Below are positions 1 through 7,740 of a stretch of DNA of 15,269 nucleotides, piece by piece; position 1 is the first letter of the stretch, and each line of letters opens with the position of its first letter. The notes below the pieces were generated by a model. That model was not told the origin of the DNA. It searched no databases and was given only the letters and a program-made list of their open reading frames with translations. A program made the translations under genes and the position numbers. The DNA comes from Paracoccaceae bacterium (GTDB lineage: Bacteria; Pseudomonadota; Alphaproteobacteria; Rhodobacterales; Rhodobacteraceae): contig SKMI01000344.1 in assembly GCA_007121115.1 (NCBI GenBank), positions 1-15,269 of the forward strand, written 5' to 3'.

Positions 1-1209
1 CTTCAGCGGCGCCGACAGGTCCGCCGCGCCGATCATCTGCCCGGCATCGGTCACCGGGGCGTCATTGGCCCGCGCGCCGCCTTCGGCGATCAACCGCTTC
101 GCCTCCTTGCCCGTTTTCGTCAGCCCTGCGCGCACGAAAAGCTGCGCCATGGGCAGCCCCGCGCCCAGATCGTCAGCGCTCAGCGCCAAAGTTGGCAGGT
201 CCTCGCCTGTCCCGCCACGCTCGAACACCGCGCGCGCCGTTGCCTCGGCCGCCGCTGCCGCCTCGGCCCCGTGGCACAGGGTCGTGACCTCGTTGGCCAG
301 GATGATCTTGGCGGCGTTCACCTCGGACCCCACCAGCGCACCCAGCCGGTCGCACTCGGCCAGCGGCAGTTCGGTATAGAGCTTCAGGAAGCGGCCCACA
401 TCGGCGTCGGTAGTGTTGCGCCAGAACTGCCAGAACTCATAGGGCGACAGCATGTCCGCGTTCAGCCAGACCGCGCCGCCCGCCGATTTGCCCATCTTGC
501 GCCCGTCCGAGGTGGTCAAGAGCGGTGTGGTCAGTCCGTAAAGCTCGGCATCCGCGATCCGGCGCGCCAGGTCGATCCCGTTGACAATGTTGCCCCATTG
601 GTCCGAGCCGCCCATCTGCAACAGGCAGCCGTGGCGGCGGTAAATCTCCACGAAATCATAGGCCTGCAGGATCATGTAGTTGAATTCCAGGAAGCTGAGC
701 GATTGCTCCCTGTCCAGCCGTGATTTCACGCTCTCGAACGACAGCATCCGGTTCACGCTGAAATGCCGCCCCACATCGCGCAGAAAATCCAGGTAGTTCA
801 GCCCGTCCAGCCAGTCGGCGTTGTTCAGCATCACCGCATCCGCCGCGCCAGCGCCATAGCGCAGGTATTTGGCAAACACCTCCTGCATCCCGGCGATATT
901 CGCGTCGATGGCGGCGGCATCCAGCAGCGGGCGCTCCTCGGCCCGGAAGCTGGGATCGCCCACCTTGGTGGTCCCGCCGCCCATGAGCGTGATCGGCTTG
1001 TGTCCCGTCTTCTGCAGCCAGCGCAGCACCATGATGTTCAAGAGGTGCCCCACATGCAGCGACCGCGCCGTGGCGTCATAGCCGATATAGGCCGGGACCA
1101 CCCCGGCGATCAGCGCCGCGTCCAGCCCCTGCAGGTCGGTGCAGTCGGCCAGGAACCCGCGCTCCAGCATCACGGTCAGGAAATCCGATTTCGGGCGATA
1201 GGGGGTCAT
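1..1209 (-). CDS. tyrS: Tyrosyl-tRNA synthetase (3' end cut by window edge)
   Basis: Cytoplasmic class I aminoacyl-tRNA synthetase that attaches tyrosine to tRNA-Tyr. Translating leftward from the ATG at 1209 gives 403 codons with no stop before the edge. The family is about 410-420 residues, so only the last few codons are missing. The HIGH signature appears as HVGH at residues 52-55 and the KMSKS loop as KMGKS at 238-242. The motif GGSDQWGNI, typical of TyrRS tyrosine and tRNA binding, lies between them. An S4-type RNA-binding segment follows at the C-terminus, reading MAQLFVRAGLTKTGKEAKRL. The start is supported by GAGGA about 9 bases upstream. The gene is divergent from anmK, with 65 bases between them. 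The identification is secure. Confidence 0.96.
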   Translation of the reverse strand, partial: MTPYRPKSDFLTVMLERGFLADCTDLQGLDAALIAGVVPAYIGYDATARSLHVGHLLNIMVLRWLQKTGHKPITLMGGGTTKVGDPSFRAEERPLLDAAAIDANIAGMQEVFAKYLRYGAGAADAVMLNNADWLDGLNYLDFLRDVGRHFSVNRMLSFESVKSRLDREQSLSFLEFNYMILQAYDFVEIYRRHGCLLQMGGSDQWGNIVNGIDLARRIADAELYGLTTPLLTTSDGRKMGKSAGGAVWLNADMLSPYEFWQFWRNTTDADVGRFLKLYTELPLAECDRLGALVGSEVNAAKIILANEVTTLCHGAEAAAAAEATARAVFERGGTGEDLPTLALSADDLGAGLPMAQLFVRAGLTKTGKEAKRLIAEGGARANDAPVTDAGQMIGAADLSAPLK

Positions 1210-1274
1210 TTCCGCTTGTCCTCGGGTCCGGGTTGCGGCTGTCTATAGCGGGCAGGCGGGACAAGGGAAAGGGC
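1210..1274. promoter_or_regulatory. Divergent tyrS/anmK control region with -10-like core
   Basis: This 65-base spacer must hold the promoters of both divergent genes. The only AT-rich core is TCTATAGC around 1242-1249. It reads TATAGC rightward (1244-1249) and TATAGA leftward (1247-1242), so one element could serve as a -10 hexamer in either direction. No convincing -35 hexamer is found at 16-18 bases for either strand. The promoter calls are inference. Confidence 0.3.
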
Positions 1275-2381
1275 ATGCGCAAGGGCAGGGCGGTCCAAGG
1301 CCCGATGCGGGCGCTCGGCACCATGTCGGGCACGTCACTGGACGGGGTGGACGCGGCGGTGCTGCGCACCGACGGCGAGTGCATCGCAGGATTCGGCGAA
1401 ACCGCCTTCCGGCCCTACACCCCAGCCGAACGCGCCACCCTGCGCGCTGCCCTGGGCCGCTGGCCAGGCGAAACAGGGGTGGAGGCGGCGGCCGAGGTGG
1501 TCGAGATCGCCCACGCCGAAATCATGGCCGGGTTCGACGGCATCGACATCGCGGGCTTCCACGGCCAGACCCTCGCGCATGACCCGGACCAAGCCCGGAC
1601 GCATCAGGCCGGGTCCGGCGCGGTGCTGGCCCATGCGCTGGGGGTGCCGGTGGTCTGGGATTTCCGCAGCGCCGACATGGAACTGGGCGGGCAGGGGGCG
1701 CCGTTGGCCCCCTTCTACCACTTCGCACTGGCGCACCACATCGGCGCCCGCGAACCGCTGGTGTTCCTCAACCTCGGCGGGGTGGGCAACGTGACCTGGG
1801 TCGACCCGGCTCAACCGTCCCCCGAGGTGCCGGGCGCGCTTCTGGCCTTCGACACCGGGCCGGGCAACGCGGCGCTCGACGACCTGATGCTGGCGCGCAC
1901 TGGCGCCGTGCGGGATGAAGGCGGCGCGCTCGCGGCGCGCGGCACCCCGGACCGGGCCGTGGTCGATGCCCTGCTGGAAGGACGCTTCTTCCACCGCATC
2001 CCGCCGAAATCCCTCGACCGTGGCGCCTTCGCGCGGCTCGCCGAGCGGGTTGCGCATCTCGGGGACGAAGACGCCGCCGCCACCCTCGCCGCCTGCACCG
2101 CCGCCACCGTGGCCGCCGCCGCGCAGCACTACCCCGCGCCCCCCGCGCGGATGCTGGTCACCGGCGGCGGGCGTCACAACGGGACCCTCATGGCCATGAT
2201 CGCGGATGCCGCATCCTGCCCCGTCGCCCCCGTCGAGGACGCGGGCCTCGACGGAGACATGCTCGAAGCACAGGCCTTCGCCTTCCTCGCCGTGCGCGTC
2301 GCGCGCGGCTTGCCCACCTCCTGCCCGGGCACCACCGGCGTCGCTGCCGCCGTCGGAGGCGGCCAGATCAGCCGGCCATGA
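1275..2381 (+). CDS. anmK: 1,6-anhydro-N-acetylmuramic acid kinase
   Basis: AnmK phosphorylates and hydrolyses 1,6-anhydro-MurNAc released by lytic transglycosylases to MurNAc-6-phosphate, feeding peptidoglycan recycling in the cytoplasm. The 368-residue product matches the usual family length. Visible family motifs are the N-terminal GTMSGTSLDGVDAA near residues 15-28, GFHGQTLAHDP, WDFRSADMELGGQGAPLAPF, LNLGGVGNVTW, FDTGPGN, VTGGGRHN and the C-terminal DGDMLEAQAFAFLA. The ATG at 1275 is preferred because AAGGGAAAGGG precedes it closely and homologues usually carry about ten residues before the GTMSGTS motif. ATG 1305 is a possible shorter start, and TTG 1233 is unlikely. No murQ gene is adjacent, so the later recycling steps must be encoded elsewhere. 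Confidence 0.95.
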   Translation: MRKGRAVQGPMRALGTMSGTSLDGVDAAVLRTDGECIAGFGETAFRPYTPAERATLRAALGRWPGETGVEAAAEVVEIAHAEIMAGFDGIDIAGFHGQTLAHDPDQARTHQAGSGAVLAHALGVPVVWDFRSADMELGGQGAPLAPFYHFALAHHIGAREPLVFLNLGGVGNVTWVDPAQPSPEVPGALLAFDTGPGNAALDDLMLARTGAVRDEGGALAARGTPDRAVVDALLEGRFFHRIPPKSLDRGAFARLAERVAHLGDEDAAATLAACTAATVAAAAQHYPAPPARMLVTGGGRHNGTLMAMIADAASCPVAPVEDAGLDGDMLEAQAFAFLAVRVARGLPTSCPGTTGVAAAVGGGQISRP

Positions 2382-2394
2382 GCCCGATCTTCAT

Positions 2395-2461
2395 CTTGCC
2401 TGAAAATACCCTCGGGGGTGAATGCGCGCTTCGCGCGCAGAGGGGGCAGAATGCCCCCTTG
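2395..2461. repeat. Intergenic double-hairpin element between convergent genes
   Basis: The stretch TTGCCTGAAAATACCCTCGG is followed by two hairpins. The first is GCGCGC-TTC-GCGCGC at 2424-2438. The second is AGGGGGCA-GAA-TGCCCCCT at 2441-2459. I remember this layout (a CTGAAAATA-CTCGGGGGTGAA lead, a variable GC hairpin, then a GGGGGCA/TGCCCCC hairpin) as a common dispersed intergenic element at gene ends in Rhodobacteraceae. It lies between the 3' ends of anmK and the leftward hydrolase gene, so it may act as a bidirectional transcription terminator or RNA-end stabiliser. No long T-tract follows. Only one copy is present in this window. Confidence 0.6.
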
Positions 2462-2482
2462 CCCCGGCCAGCCCGAAAGCGC

Positions 2483-3421
2483 CTAAGCGTCGGCGAAGCG
2501 CGCCAGAACCCCGGCCATGAAACGCGCGCGGATCGCTGGCGCCTCCATCATCAACTCATGCTCGGCACCGTCGAGAACCTCCAGCGCGCCGCCGGGCCAG
2601 GCGGCCATGCGCCGTTCGATCGCCTCGGAACTCACGATCTTCTCGCGCGTGCCCAGCCCACAATATGCGGTCACGTTGGGCGCGGAGCGGCGCGCCAGCG
2701 CCGCAACCTCGTCCAGCGCCGCGCCCAGCCAGCGCAGGCTTGGCGCGCCAAGCCGCAACTCTGGATGCAGGTTCACCTGTTTCTGCATCCAGGCATAAGT
2801 GTCAGCATCGGTCGTCAGATCATTATTGTCGAACGGGTTTTCCCACAGGCGGAATTCGATCCCTGCGCCGGGGACGGGCACGCCATCGCGCCCTGTCAGC
2901 CGCGCCGCCCGCGCCAGTCCGGCCATGCCCAGCCGCATGAACCGGCCCGCGCGCAACCCCCACATGGGCGCGCTGAACGCCACGGCCCGCGCCGGCAGCC
3001 CATCCATCAGCGCCCGCAGCGCAATGCAGCCGCCCATGGAGTGTGCCAGGACCACGCGCGGGCGGTCGGGCGGAAACAGCACCTCCAAAGCTTCAGACCA
3101 GGCCGCAACATCGCGCTGAAAATCACTGAAATCGCTGACATAACCCAGCAAGGGATCGCCATGCAGCCGGTCCGACAGCCCCTGGCCGCGCCAGTCGATG
3201 ACCGACACAGGATGCCCCGCGGCCACCAGATCGCCGACCACGCGGCCATATTTCTCGATCACCTCGGTCCGGCCCGGGAACAGCATGACCAGCGCCCCGT
3301 CGCCGCCCCGCCAATGCGCCACGCGCAGCCGCACGCCGTCGTCCGCCCTGATCCACCCCGCCTGCCCGCCCGGTGGCGCGTCGGCGATGGCACTGAACAG
3401 CGGTGCGGCCTCTCCGCTCAC
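2483..3421 (-). CDS. Alpha/beta hydrolase, lysophospholipase/monoacylglycerol lipase type (PldB-like)
   Basis: A 312-residue serine hydrolase of the COG2267 (PldB) type, expected to cleave lysophospholipids or monoacylglycerols; the true substrate cannot be read from sequence. The oxyanion region is LFPGRTE near residue 50. DWRGQGLSDR at 76-85 is characteristic of this subgroup. The nucleophile elbow is HSMGG with Ser128, and the probable catalytic His288 lies in AEHELM near the C-terminus. No signal peptide is seen, so it is probably cytoplasmic or membrane-associated. Translation starts at GTG 3421, nine bases after the stop of the SCP2 gene, so the two are almost certainly co-transcribed leftward. 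The lipid theme shared with SCP2 fits a phospholipid role. Confidence 0.85.
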   Translation of the reverse strand: MSGEAAPLFSAIADAPPGGQAGWIRADDGVRLRVAHWRGGDGALVMLFPGRTEVIEKYGRVVGDLVAAGHPVSVIDWRGQGLSDRLHGDPLLGYVSDFSDFQRDVAAWSEALEVLFPPDRPRVVLAHSMGGCIALRALMDGLPARAVAFSAPMWGLRAGRFMRLGMAGLARAARLTGRDGVPVPGAGIEFRLWENPFDNNDLTTDADTYAWMQKQVNLHPELRLGAPSLRWLGAALDEVAALARRSAPNVTAYCGLGTREKIVSSEAIERRMAAWPGGALEVLDGAEHELMMEAPAIRARFMAGVLARFADA

Positions 3422-3430
3422 CCCAGCGCC

Positions 3431-3718
3431 TCAACCCAGCGCTGACGCCAGCTTCATCGCCATGCCCATGTTGCCGTCGATCTTGAGCTTGCCGCCCATG
3501 AAAGCCATGGTCGGGCTCAGATCGCCCTCGAGGATGCCGCGAAAGGTGTCGGCGTTGGCGGTCAGGGTCACGTCGGCCTCGTCGTCGCCCTCGCGCACGC
3601 CGTTTTCGTCCAGCATGATGCTGCCTTCATCGTCGATGACGAACTTGGCCGTGCCGTCAAAGCCGCCGGACATTTTCTGGGACAGGGCGGCCACGGCCTC
3701 ATTGATGGTGTCGCTCAT
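3431..3718 (-). CDS. SCP2 sterol-binding/carrier-like domain protein
   Basis: A 95-residue single-domain protein of the SCP2 fold, which binds hydrophobic ligands such as fatty acyl chains or lipids in a pocket; the bacterial ligand is unknown. It shows the typical N-terminal helix (INEAVAALSQKMSG), a beta region (TAKFVIDDEGSIML), an acidic turn, DVTLTANADTFRGILEGDLSP and the C-terminal AFMGGKLKIDGNMGMAMKL. The start at ATG 3718 is chosen because GGAG lies seven bases before it and homologues begin here. An upstream in-frame ATG at 3763 has no such support. It is the first gene of a leftward pair with the hydrolase, and divergent from the TPR gene. Confidence 0.9.
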   Translation of the reverse strand: MSDTINEAVAALSQKMSGGFDGTAKFVIDDEGSIMLDENGVREGDDEADVTLTANADTFRGILEGDLSPTMAFMGGKLKIDGNMGMAMKLASALG

Positions 3719-3770
3719 GAGATACTCCGTTTGTGATGAGCGCGGATATGGTTTTTCCGGCACTCTGCGT

Positions 3771-3776
3771 TACACT
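3771..3776 (+). promoter_or_regulatory. Putative -10 hexamer of the TPR gene, leaderless transcript
   Basis: TACACT ends seven bases before the ATG at 3783, so a transcript initiated from it would begin at or within a base of the start codon. No Shine-Dalgarno sequence precedes that ATG, which agrees with leaderless translation. The -35 region is not convincing, so this is an inference from one hexamer. Confidence 0.3.
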
Positions 3777-3782
3777 CGAACT

Positions 3783-4403
3783 ATGGTTACGGAGCCTCGC
3801 AGACTCAATCGTGCCGTTGCGGCATTTTTGGCCGCAGCGCTTCTGGCCGTGCCGGGAGCGCCCCGAAGCGGCGCTGCGGATATCGCCGGATCGGTGCCGG
3901 CACCGGACATCGCCGCACCCTTCGTCGACGAAGAAGTGCGCGAATTGCTGGACGAACTTGCCGACCCGGAGCAGGAGCGCTGGCAGCGCGTCGAACGGCG
4001 CATCCTGCGCATCTGGTCGCAATCGGGCTCGGCCTCGGCGGACCTGCTCCTGCAGCGCGGGCGTGAGTCGCTGCGCACCGGCGACCCGCGCACGGCGATC
4101 GAGCATCTGACCGCACTGGTGGACCACGCGCCCGGTTTCGCCGAAGGCTACCACGCCCGCGCCACCGCGTTCTTCATGGCCGATCAATACGGCCCCGCCG
4201 TGGCCGATATCGAGGAAACGCTGCGCCTGAACCCGCTGCATTTCGGGGCGCTTTCGGGGTTGGGCGTGATCCTGGAGGAGCTTGAGATGAAGGCCGAAGC
4301 GCTTGAAGCCTTCCGCGCCGCCCACGCTATACATCCCCACCGCCCTGACGTAAAACGCGCCATAGACCGGCTGGAGCTGGCGCTGGAGGGGCGGCCTCTC
4401 TGA
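3783..4403 (+). CDS. Exported tetratricopeptide-repeat protein
   Basis: A 206-residue protein with a basic N-terminus (EPRRLNR), a hydrophobic stretch AVAAFLAAALLAV and an Ala-rich cleavage region ending near SGAA, which reads as a Sec signal peptide of about 32 residues. The mature part has about three TPR units from residue 90 onward: the helix pair around LLQRGRESLRTGDPRTAIEH, AEGYHARATAFFMADQYGPA with its partner, and HFGALSGLGVILEELEMKAE with its partner. TPRs mediate protein-protein contacts, here probably in the periplasm. The partner is unknown. The in-frame ATG at 3717 would add 22 residues before the signal peptide and overlap the start of the SCP2 gene on the other strand, so ATG 3783 is preferred. 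Confidence 0.85.
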   Translation: MVTEPRRLNRAVAAFLAAALLAVPGAPRSGAADIAGSVPAPDIAAPFVDEEVRELLDELADPEQERWQRVERRILRIWSQSGSASADLLLQRGRESLRTGDPRTAIEHLTALVDHAPGFAEGYHARATAFFMADQYGPAVADIEETLRLNPLHFGALSGLGVILEELEMKAEALEAFRAAHAIHPHRPDVKRAIDRLELALEGRPL

Positions 4404-4432
4404 CAGGGCCCAGCGCTGCGGTCCGGACCGGC

Positions 4433-4458
4433 AAGAACGGGCAGCGAAGAACGGGCAG
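4433..4458. repeat. Short tandem repeat upstream of the helicase gene
   Basis: The 12-base string AAGAACGGGCAG occurs at 4433-4444 and again at 4447-4458, a 14-base period differing only in the two linking bases. It lies in the 64-base gap between the TPR and helicase genes, ten bases before the ATG. It could be replication slippage or part of a leader. No function can be assigned. Confidence 0.5.
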
Positions 4459-4467
4459 ATTGCACTC

Positions 4468-7422
4468 ATGAACATGCGCGCGCAGTCCCGGTCGGTGGCC
4501 GTTCTGGGACCGACGAACACCGGCAAGACGCATTACGCCATCGAACGGATGCTGGCCCATCGCACCGGCGTCATCGGCCTGCCGCTGCGGCTTCTGGCGC
4601 GCGAGGTCTATGACCGCATCCGCGCCCTGCGCGGCCCCGATGTGGTGGCGCTGGTTACAGGCGAGGAACGGATCGTCCCTGACCGGACCCAGTACTGGGT
4701 CTGCACGGTCGAGGCGATGCCGCTGGAGATCGGCGCCGATTTCGTCGCCATCGACGAGATTCAGCTTTGCGCCGACCCCGAGCGCGGCCATGTCTTCACC
4801 GACCGCCTGCTGCATGCGCGCGGGTTGCACGAGACGCTGTTCATGGGGTCCGATACCATGCGCGGGGCGATTGCCGCGCTGGTCCCCGGCGTGCAGTTCC
4901 AGCGCCGCGAACGCCTGTCCACGCTGGGCTACGCCGGGTCGAAAAAGCTCAGCCGGATGCCCGCGCGCAGCGCCATCGTCGGGTTTTCGGTGGAGAACGT
5001 CTATGCCATCGCCGAGTTGCTGCGCCGTCAGAAGGGGGGCGCGGCGGTGGTCATGGGGGCGCTCTCGCCGCGCACGCGGAACGCGCAGGTAGACCTCTAT
5101 CAGAACGGCGATGTGGATTACCTGGTGGCCACCGACGCCATCGGCATGGGGCTGAACCTGGACATCAAGCATGTGGCGTTTTCGGCCACGCGCAAGTTCG
5201 ACGGGCGGCGGATGCGCGATCTGGGTGCGGATGAACTGGCGCAAATCGCGGGCCGGGCAGGGCGGCACATGGCGGCCGGCACCTTTGGCGTGACGGGCGA
5301 GGCGCGCCCGATGGGCGAGGCCACGGTCGAGGCTATCGAATCGCACCGCTTCGCCCCGGTGCGCAAGCTGCAATGGCGCAACGCCGCGCTGGATTTCGGC
5401 ACGCCCGCACGGCTGGTGGCCTCGCTGGAGCGGCACACCGGCGATGACTGGCTCACCCGTGTGCGCGATGCCGACGACCTGCTGGCGCTCAAGGCACTGA
5501 TCGACGACCCCGAGGTGACGCCCCGTCTGGGCGGGCCGCAGGATGTGCGGCTGTTGTGGGATGTCTGCCGCATCCCGGATTTCCGCGGGATTTCCGCCAG
5601 CGAACACGCGGGGCTGCTGGCGCGGCTTTACGGTTTCCTGCATGATTCGGGGCGCATCCCCGCCGACTGGCTGGCCCGCAACCTGGCGCGGATCGACCGC
5701 ACCGACGGGGATATTGACACGCTGTCGCGGCGGCTGGCGTTTGTGCGAACCTGGACTTATGTGGCGCAGCGCCGTGGCTGGGTCGATGACGAAAGCCATT
5801 GGCGCGAGGCCACGCGCGCGGTAGAAGACCGGCTGTCGGATGCGCTCCATGCGCGGCTGACCCAGCGGTTCGTGGACCGGCGCACGAGCGTTCTCATGCG
5901 GCGGCTCAAGCAGAAGGAGAGCCTTGTGGCCGAGGTGAACGACAAGGGCGAGGTGACGGTCGAGGGCCAGTTGATCGGGCGGCTGGAGGGGTTCCGCTTC
6001 CGCCCGGACCAGACCACCGGCCCCGACGAGGCGCGCACCCTGCGGCAGGCCGCGCAGGCCGCCCTGGTGCCGCATTTCCACCTGCGCGCGGACCGGATGT
6101 ACAATGCGCCCGACACCGAGTTCGAACTGACCGAACAGGGCGGGCTGATGTGGGGCACCGATGCGGTGGGCAAACTGGCCGCCGGGGCGGACGGCCTGCG
6201 CCCGCAGGCTGCGGCCTTTGTCGATGACGAGGCCGGGCCGGACGTGGCCGAAAAGGTCCGCCGCCGTCTGCAGCACTTCATCGAACGCAAGGTGGCCGCG
6301 CTCTTCGAGCCGCTGCTGGCCATGTCACGGGACGAGGCGCTGACCGGGCTGGCGCGCGGCTTTGCCTTTCAACTGGTCGAGGCGATGGGGATCCTCCCGC
6401 GCGAAAGCGTGGCGCAGGACGTGCGGGCGCTGGATCAGGAGGCGCGCGGCAGCCTGCGCAAGCATGGGGTGCGGTTCGGGCAGTTCACCATCTTCCTGCC
6501 CGCGCTGCTGAAACCCGCCCCGACGCGGCTGCGGCTGGTGCTGGCCGCGCTCCACGCCGGGCGCAGCGAGTTTCCCGAAAGCCCGCCGCCGGGGCTGGTC
6601 ACCATCCCCAACCTGCCCGAGGTGCCGCCCGAGGATTACCTGCTGGCGGGATACCGCCCGTCGGGCGAACGCGCGATCCGGGTGGACATGCTGGAGCGGT
6701 TGGCGGACCTATTGCGCCCGCAGGACAGCCGCGCGGGGTTCGAGGCGACGCCCGACATGCTGTCGATCACCGGCCTGACGCTGGAGCAATTCGCCGACCT
6801 GATGGCGGGCCTCGGCTACACCGCCGAACGCGGCGAGCGGATCAAGCAACCCGCCACGCCCGAGACGCCAGCACCCACAGCCAGCGGCGACGCGGCTCTG
6901 CCCGAGGGCGCAGAGAGCACCGAGGCCACGCCTGCGGACACGGGCGCCACCGATGGCGCGCCCGCCGAGGACGTGCCCGAGGGCGAGGCCGACGCTTCCA
7001 CGACCGCACCCGAACAGACCGAAAGCGTGCAGGGTGAAGAAACGGCACCCGACACAGCCCCGGAAACCGCGGCCGAGACCGGAACGCAGGCACCCGCCGA
7101 AGAGTCGACCGGGAGCGAGGCAGACCCCGCCCCGGAGATGGAGGTCTATTTCACCTTCACCTGGGCCCCGCGCGGGCGCCGGGGTGCAGGGCGCGGCGAC
7201 CGCCGCGCGACCAGCGACGCGCCCGGAGCGAAATCCGGCAAGCCGAAGGGCAAGCCGCGCAAGGACAAGCCCTCGGGCGAACGCCGCGCCGGTCCGCCCA
7301 AGGGCAAGGGCAAGCGCGACGACAAGCCCGCCACCTACAGCTCCGGCCCGCGCAAATCCGACCGCATCGACCCCGACAACCCCTTCGCCGCCGCACTGAT
7401 GGGGCTGCGGGACAAGTCCTGA
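4468..7422 (+). CDS. SUV3-like DExH-box RNA helicase
   Basis: A 984-residue ATP-dependent RNA helicase of the mitochondrial SUV3 family, whose members unwind RNA for degradation. Walker A is GPTNTGKT at residues 14-21. Motif II is DEIQ at 96-99, the SUV3-type variant. Motif V is around ATDAIGMGLNL at 221-231 and motif VI is QIAGRAGR at 259-266. The helicase core is followed by helical SUV3-like C-terminal domains to about residue 790. Residues 793-890 are a low-complexity Glu/Thr/Ala/Pro linker. A short conserved segment, MEVYFTFTWAPRGRRG, follows, then a Lys/Arg/Gly/Pro-rich tail suited to binding RNA. The start is ATG 4468; ATG 4474 is close by and no strong SD is visible. In related genomes this gene is, from memory, followed directly by the S4 gene. 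Confidence 0.9.
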   Translation: MNMRAQSRSVAVLGPTNTGKTHYAIERMLAHRTGVIGLPLRLLAREVYDRIRALRGPDVVALVTGEERIVPDRTQYWVCTVEAMPLEIGADFVAIDEIQLCADPERGHVFTDRLLHARGLHETLFMGSDTMRGAIAALVPGVQFQRRERLSTLGYAGSKKLSRMPARSAIVGFSVENVYAIAELLRRQKGGAAVVMGALSPRTRNAQVDLYQNGDVDYLVATDAIGMGLNLDIKHVAFSATRKFDGRRMRDLGADELAQIAGRAGRHMAAGTFGVTGEARPMGEATVEAIESHRFAPVRKLQWRNAALDFGTPARLVASLERHTGDDWLTRVRDADDLLALKALIDDPEVTPRLGGPQDVRLLWDVCRIPDFRGISASEHAGLLARLYGFLHDSGRIPADWLARNLARIDRTDGDIDTLSRRLAFVRTWTYVAQRRGWVDDESHWREATRAVEDRLSDALHARLTQRFVDRRTSVLMRRLKQKESLVAEVNDKGEVTVEGQLIGRLEGFRFRPDQTTGPDEARTLRQAAQAALVPHFHLRADRMYNAPDTEFELTEQGGLMWGTDAVGKLAAGADGLRPQAAAFVDDEAGPDVAEKVRRRLQHFIERKVAALFEPLLAMSRDEALTGLARGFAFQLVEAMGILPRESVAQDVRALDQEARGSLRKHGVRFGQFTIFLPALLKPAPTRLRLVLAALHAGRSEFPESPPPGLVTIPNLPEVPPEDYLLAGYRPSGERAIRVDMLERLADLLRPQDSRAGFEATPDMLSITGLTLEQFADLMAGLGYTAERGERIKQPATPETPAPTASGDAALPEGAESTEATPADTGATDGAPAEDVPEGEADASTTAPEQTESVQGEETAPDTAPETAAETGTQAPAEESTGSEADPAPEMEVYFTFTWAPRGRRGAGRGDRRATSDAPGAKSGKPKGKPRKDKPSGERRAGPPKGKGKRDDKPATYSSGPRKSDRIDPDNPFAAALMGLRDKS

Positions 7423-7437
7423 TCCGTGTTTAACGAG

Positions 7438-7446
7438 AAGGAGGAG
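7438..7446 (+). promoter_or_regulatory. Strong ribosome binding site of the inserted cassette
   Basis: AAGGAGGAG lies five bases before ATG 7452. It is one of the best matches to anti-SD in the window and fixes the start of the 95-residue gene. The cassette's second gene has no comparable site. Confidence 0.7.
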
Positions 7447-7451
7447 CAACA

Positions 7452-7739
7452 ATGGCAATCGCATCGGCAAAGATGGGTGCGAAGGAAGCGATAAGGGCCG
7501 CCTTCGATCACTTCGATGACTTGTTTTCGGATGCAGACCCAATCCACGTCCTCCTCGAAGGTGTAAGCTTCAATGATGCGAAGGGTCAGTGGGTCGTTGC
7601 CATCGGTTTCGAAACCGGCAGGACGCGCCGCGTGAAGGGCGAGCCGCCCAATCTTTTTGGGCAGGTGGTCGAGCCGGTACGAGAGGTACGCAAGTTTCAT
7701 TTAGCCGACGGAAACGGCGATCTTATCGAAGTAAGCTGA
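7452..7739 (+). CDS. Small protein of unknown function, upstream partner of the PIN nuclease
   Basis: I do not recognise a named family. The 95-residue product has an N-terminal helix (AKEAIRAAFDHFDDLF), then a beta-rich part: IHVLLEGVSFND, QWVVAIGFETG, a loop RVKGEPPNLFGQ and REVRKFHLADGNGDLIEV. The pattern 'W-V-V-x-I-G-F' followed by a K-F-H-L-A-D-G-N-G turn resembles small alpha/beta proteins seen beside PIN-domain genes. No ribbon-helix-helix, AbrB or helix-turn-helix segment is visible, so if it is an antitoxin it is not a standard VapB. The start is fixed by a strong SD. Its stop (TGA 7737-7739) is one base before the TTG of the PIN gene, so the two are translationally linked. GC is about 50-57% in sampled 60-base lines, below the neighbours. 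Confidence 0.75.
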   Translation: MAIASAKMGAKEAIRAAFDHFDDLFSDADPIHVLLEGVSFNDAKGQWVVAIGFETGRTRRVKGEPPNLFGQVVEPVREVRKFHLADGNGDLIEVS

Positions 7740-7740
7740 A

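Noticed and set aside
484..498. KMGKS instead of KMSKS in TyrRS
   Set aside because: Gly in the third position is normal among bacterial tyrosyl-tRNA synthetases (E. coli has KFGKT), so it is not a defect.
1335..2177. 280-residue minus-strand frame inside anmK
   Set aside because: It is a shadow of anmK, Gly/Arg/Val-rich with no domain.
4327..6276. 649-residue open frame on the minus strand
   Set aside because: It lies antisense to the helicase, which has clear motifs in the other strand. It is Arg/His/Pro-rich with no recognisable domain. Long antisense frames are expected at this GC.
7335..7700. 121-residue minus-strand frame overlapping the cassette
   Set aside because: It is antisense to the 95-residue gene, which has a strong SD and is coupled to the PIN gene. 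The opposite frame has neither.
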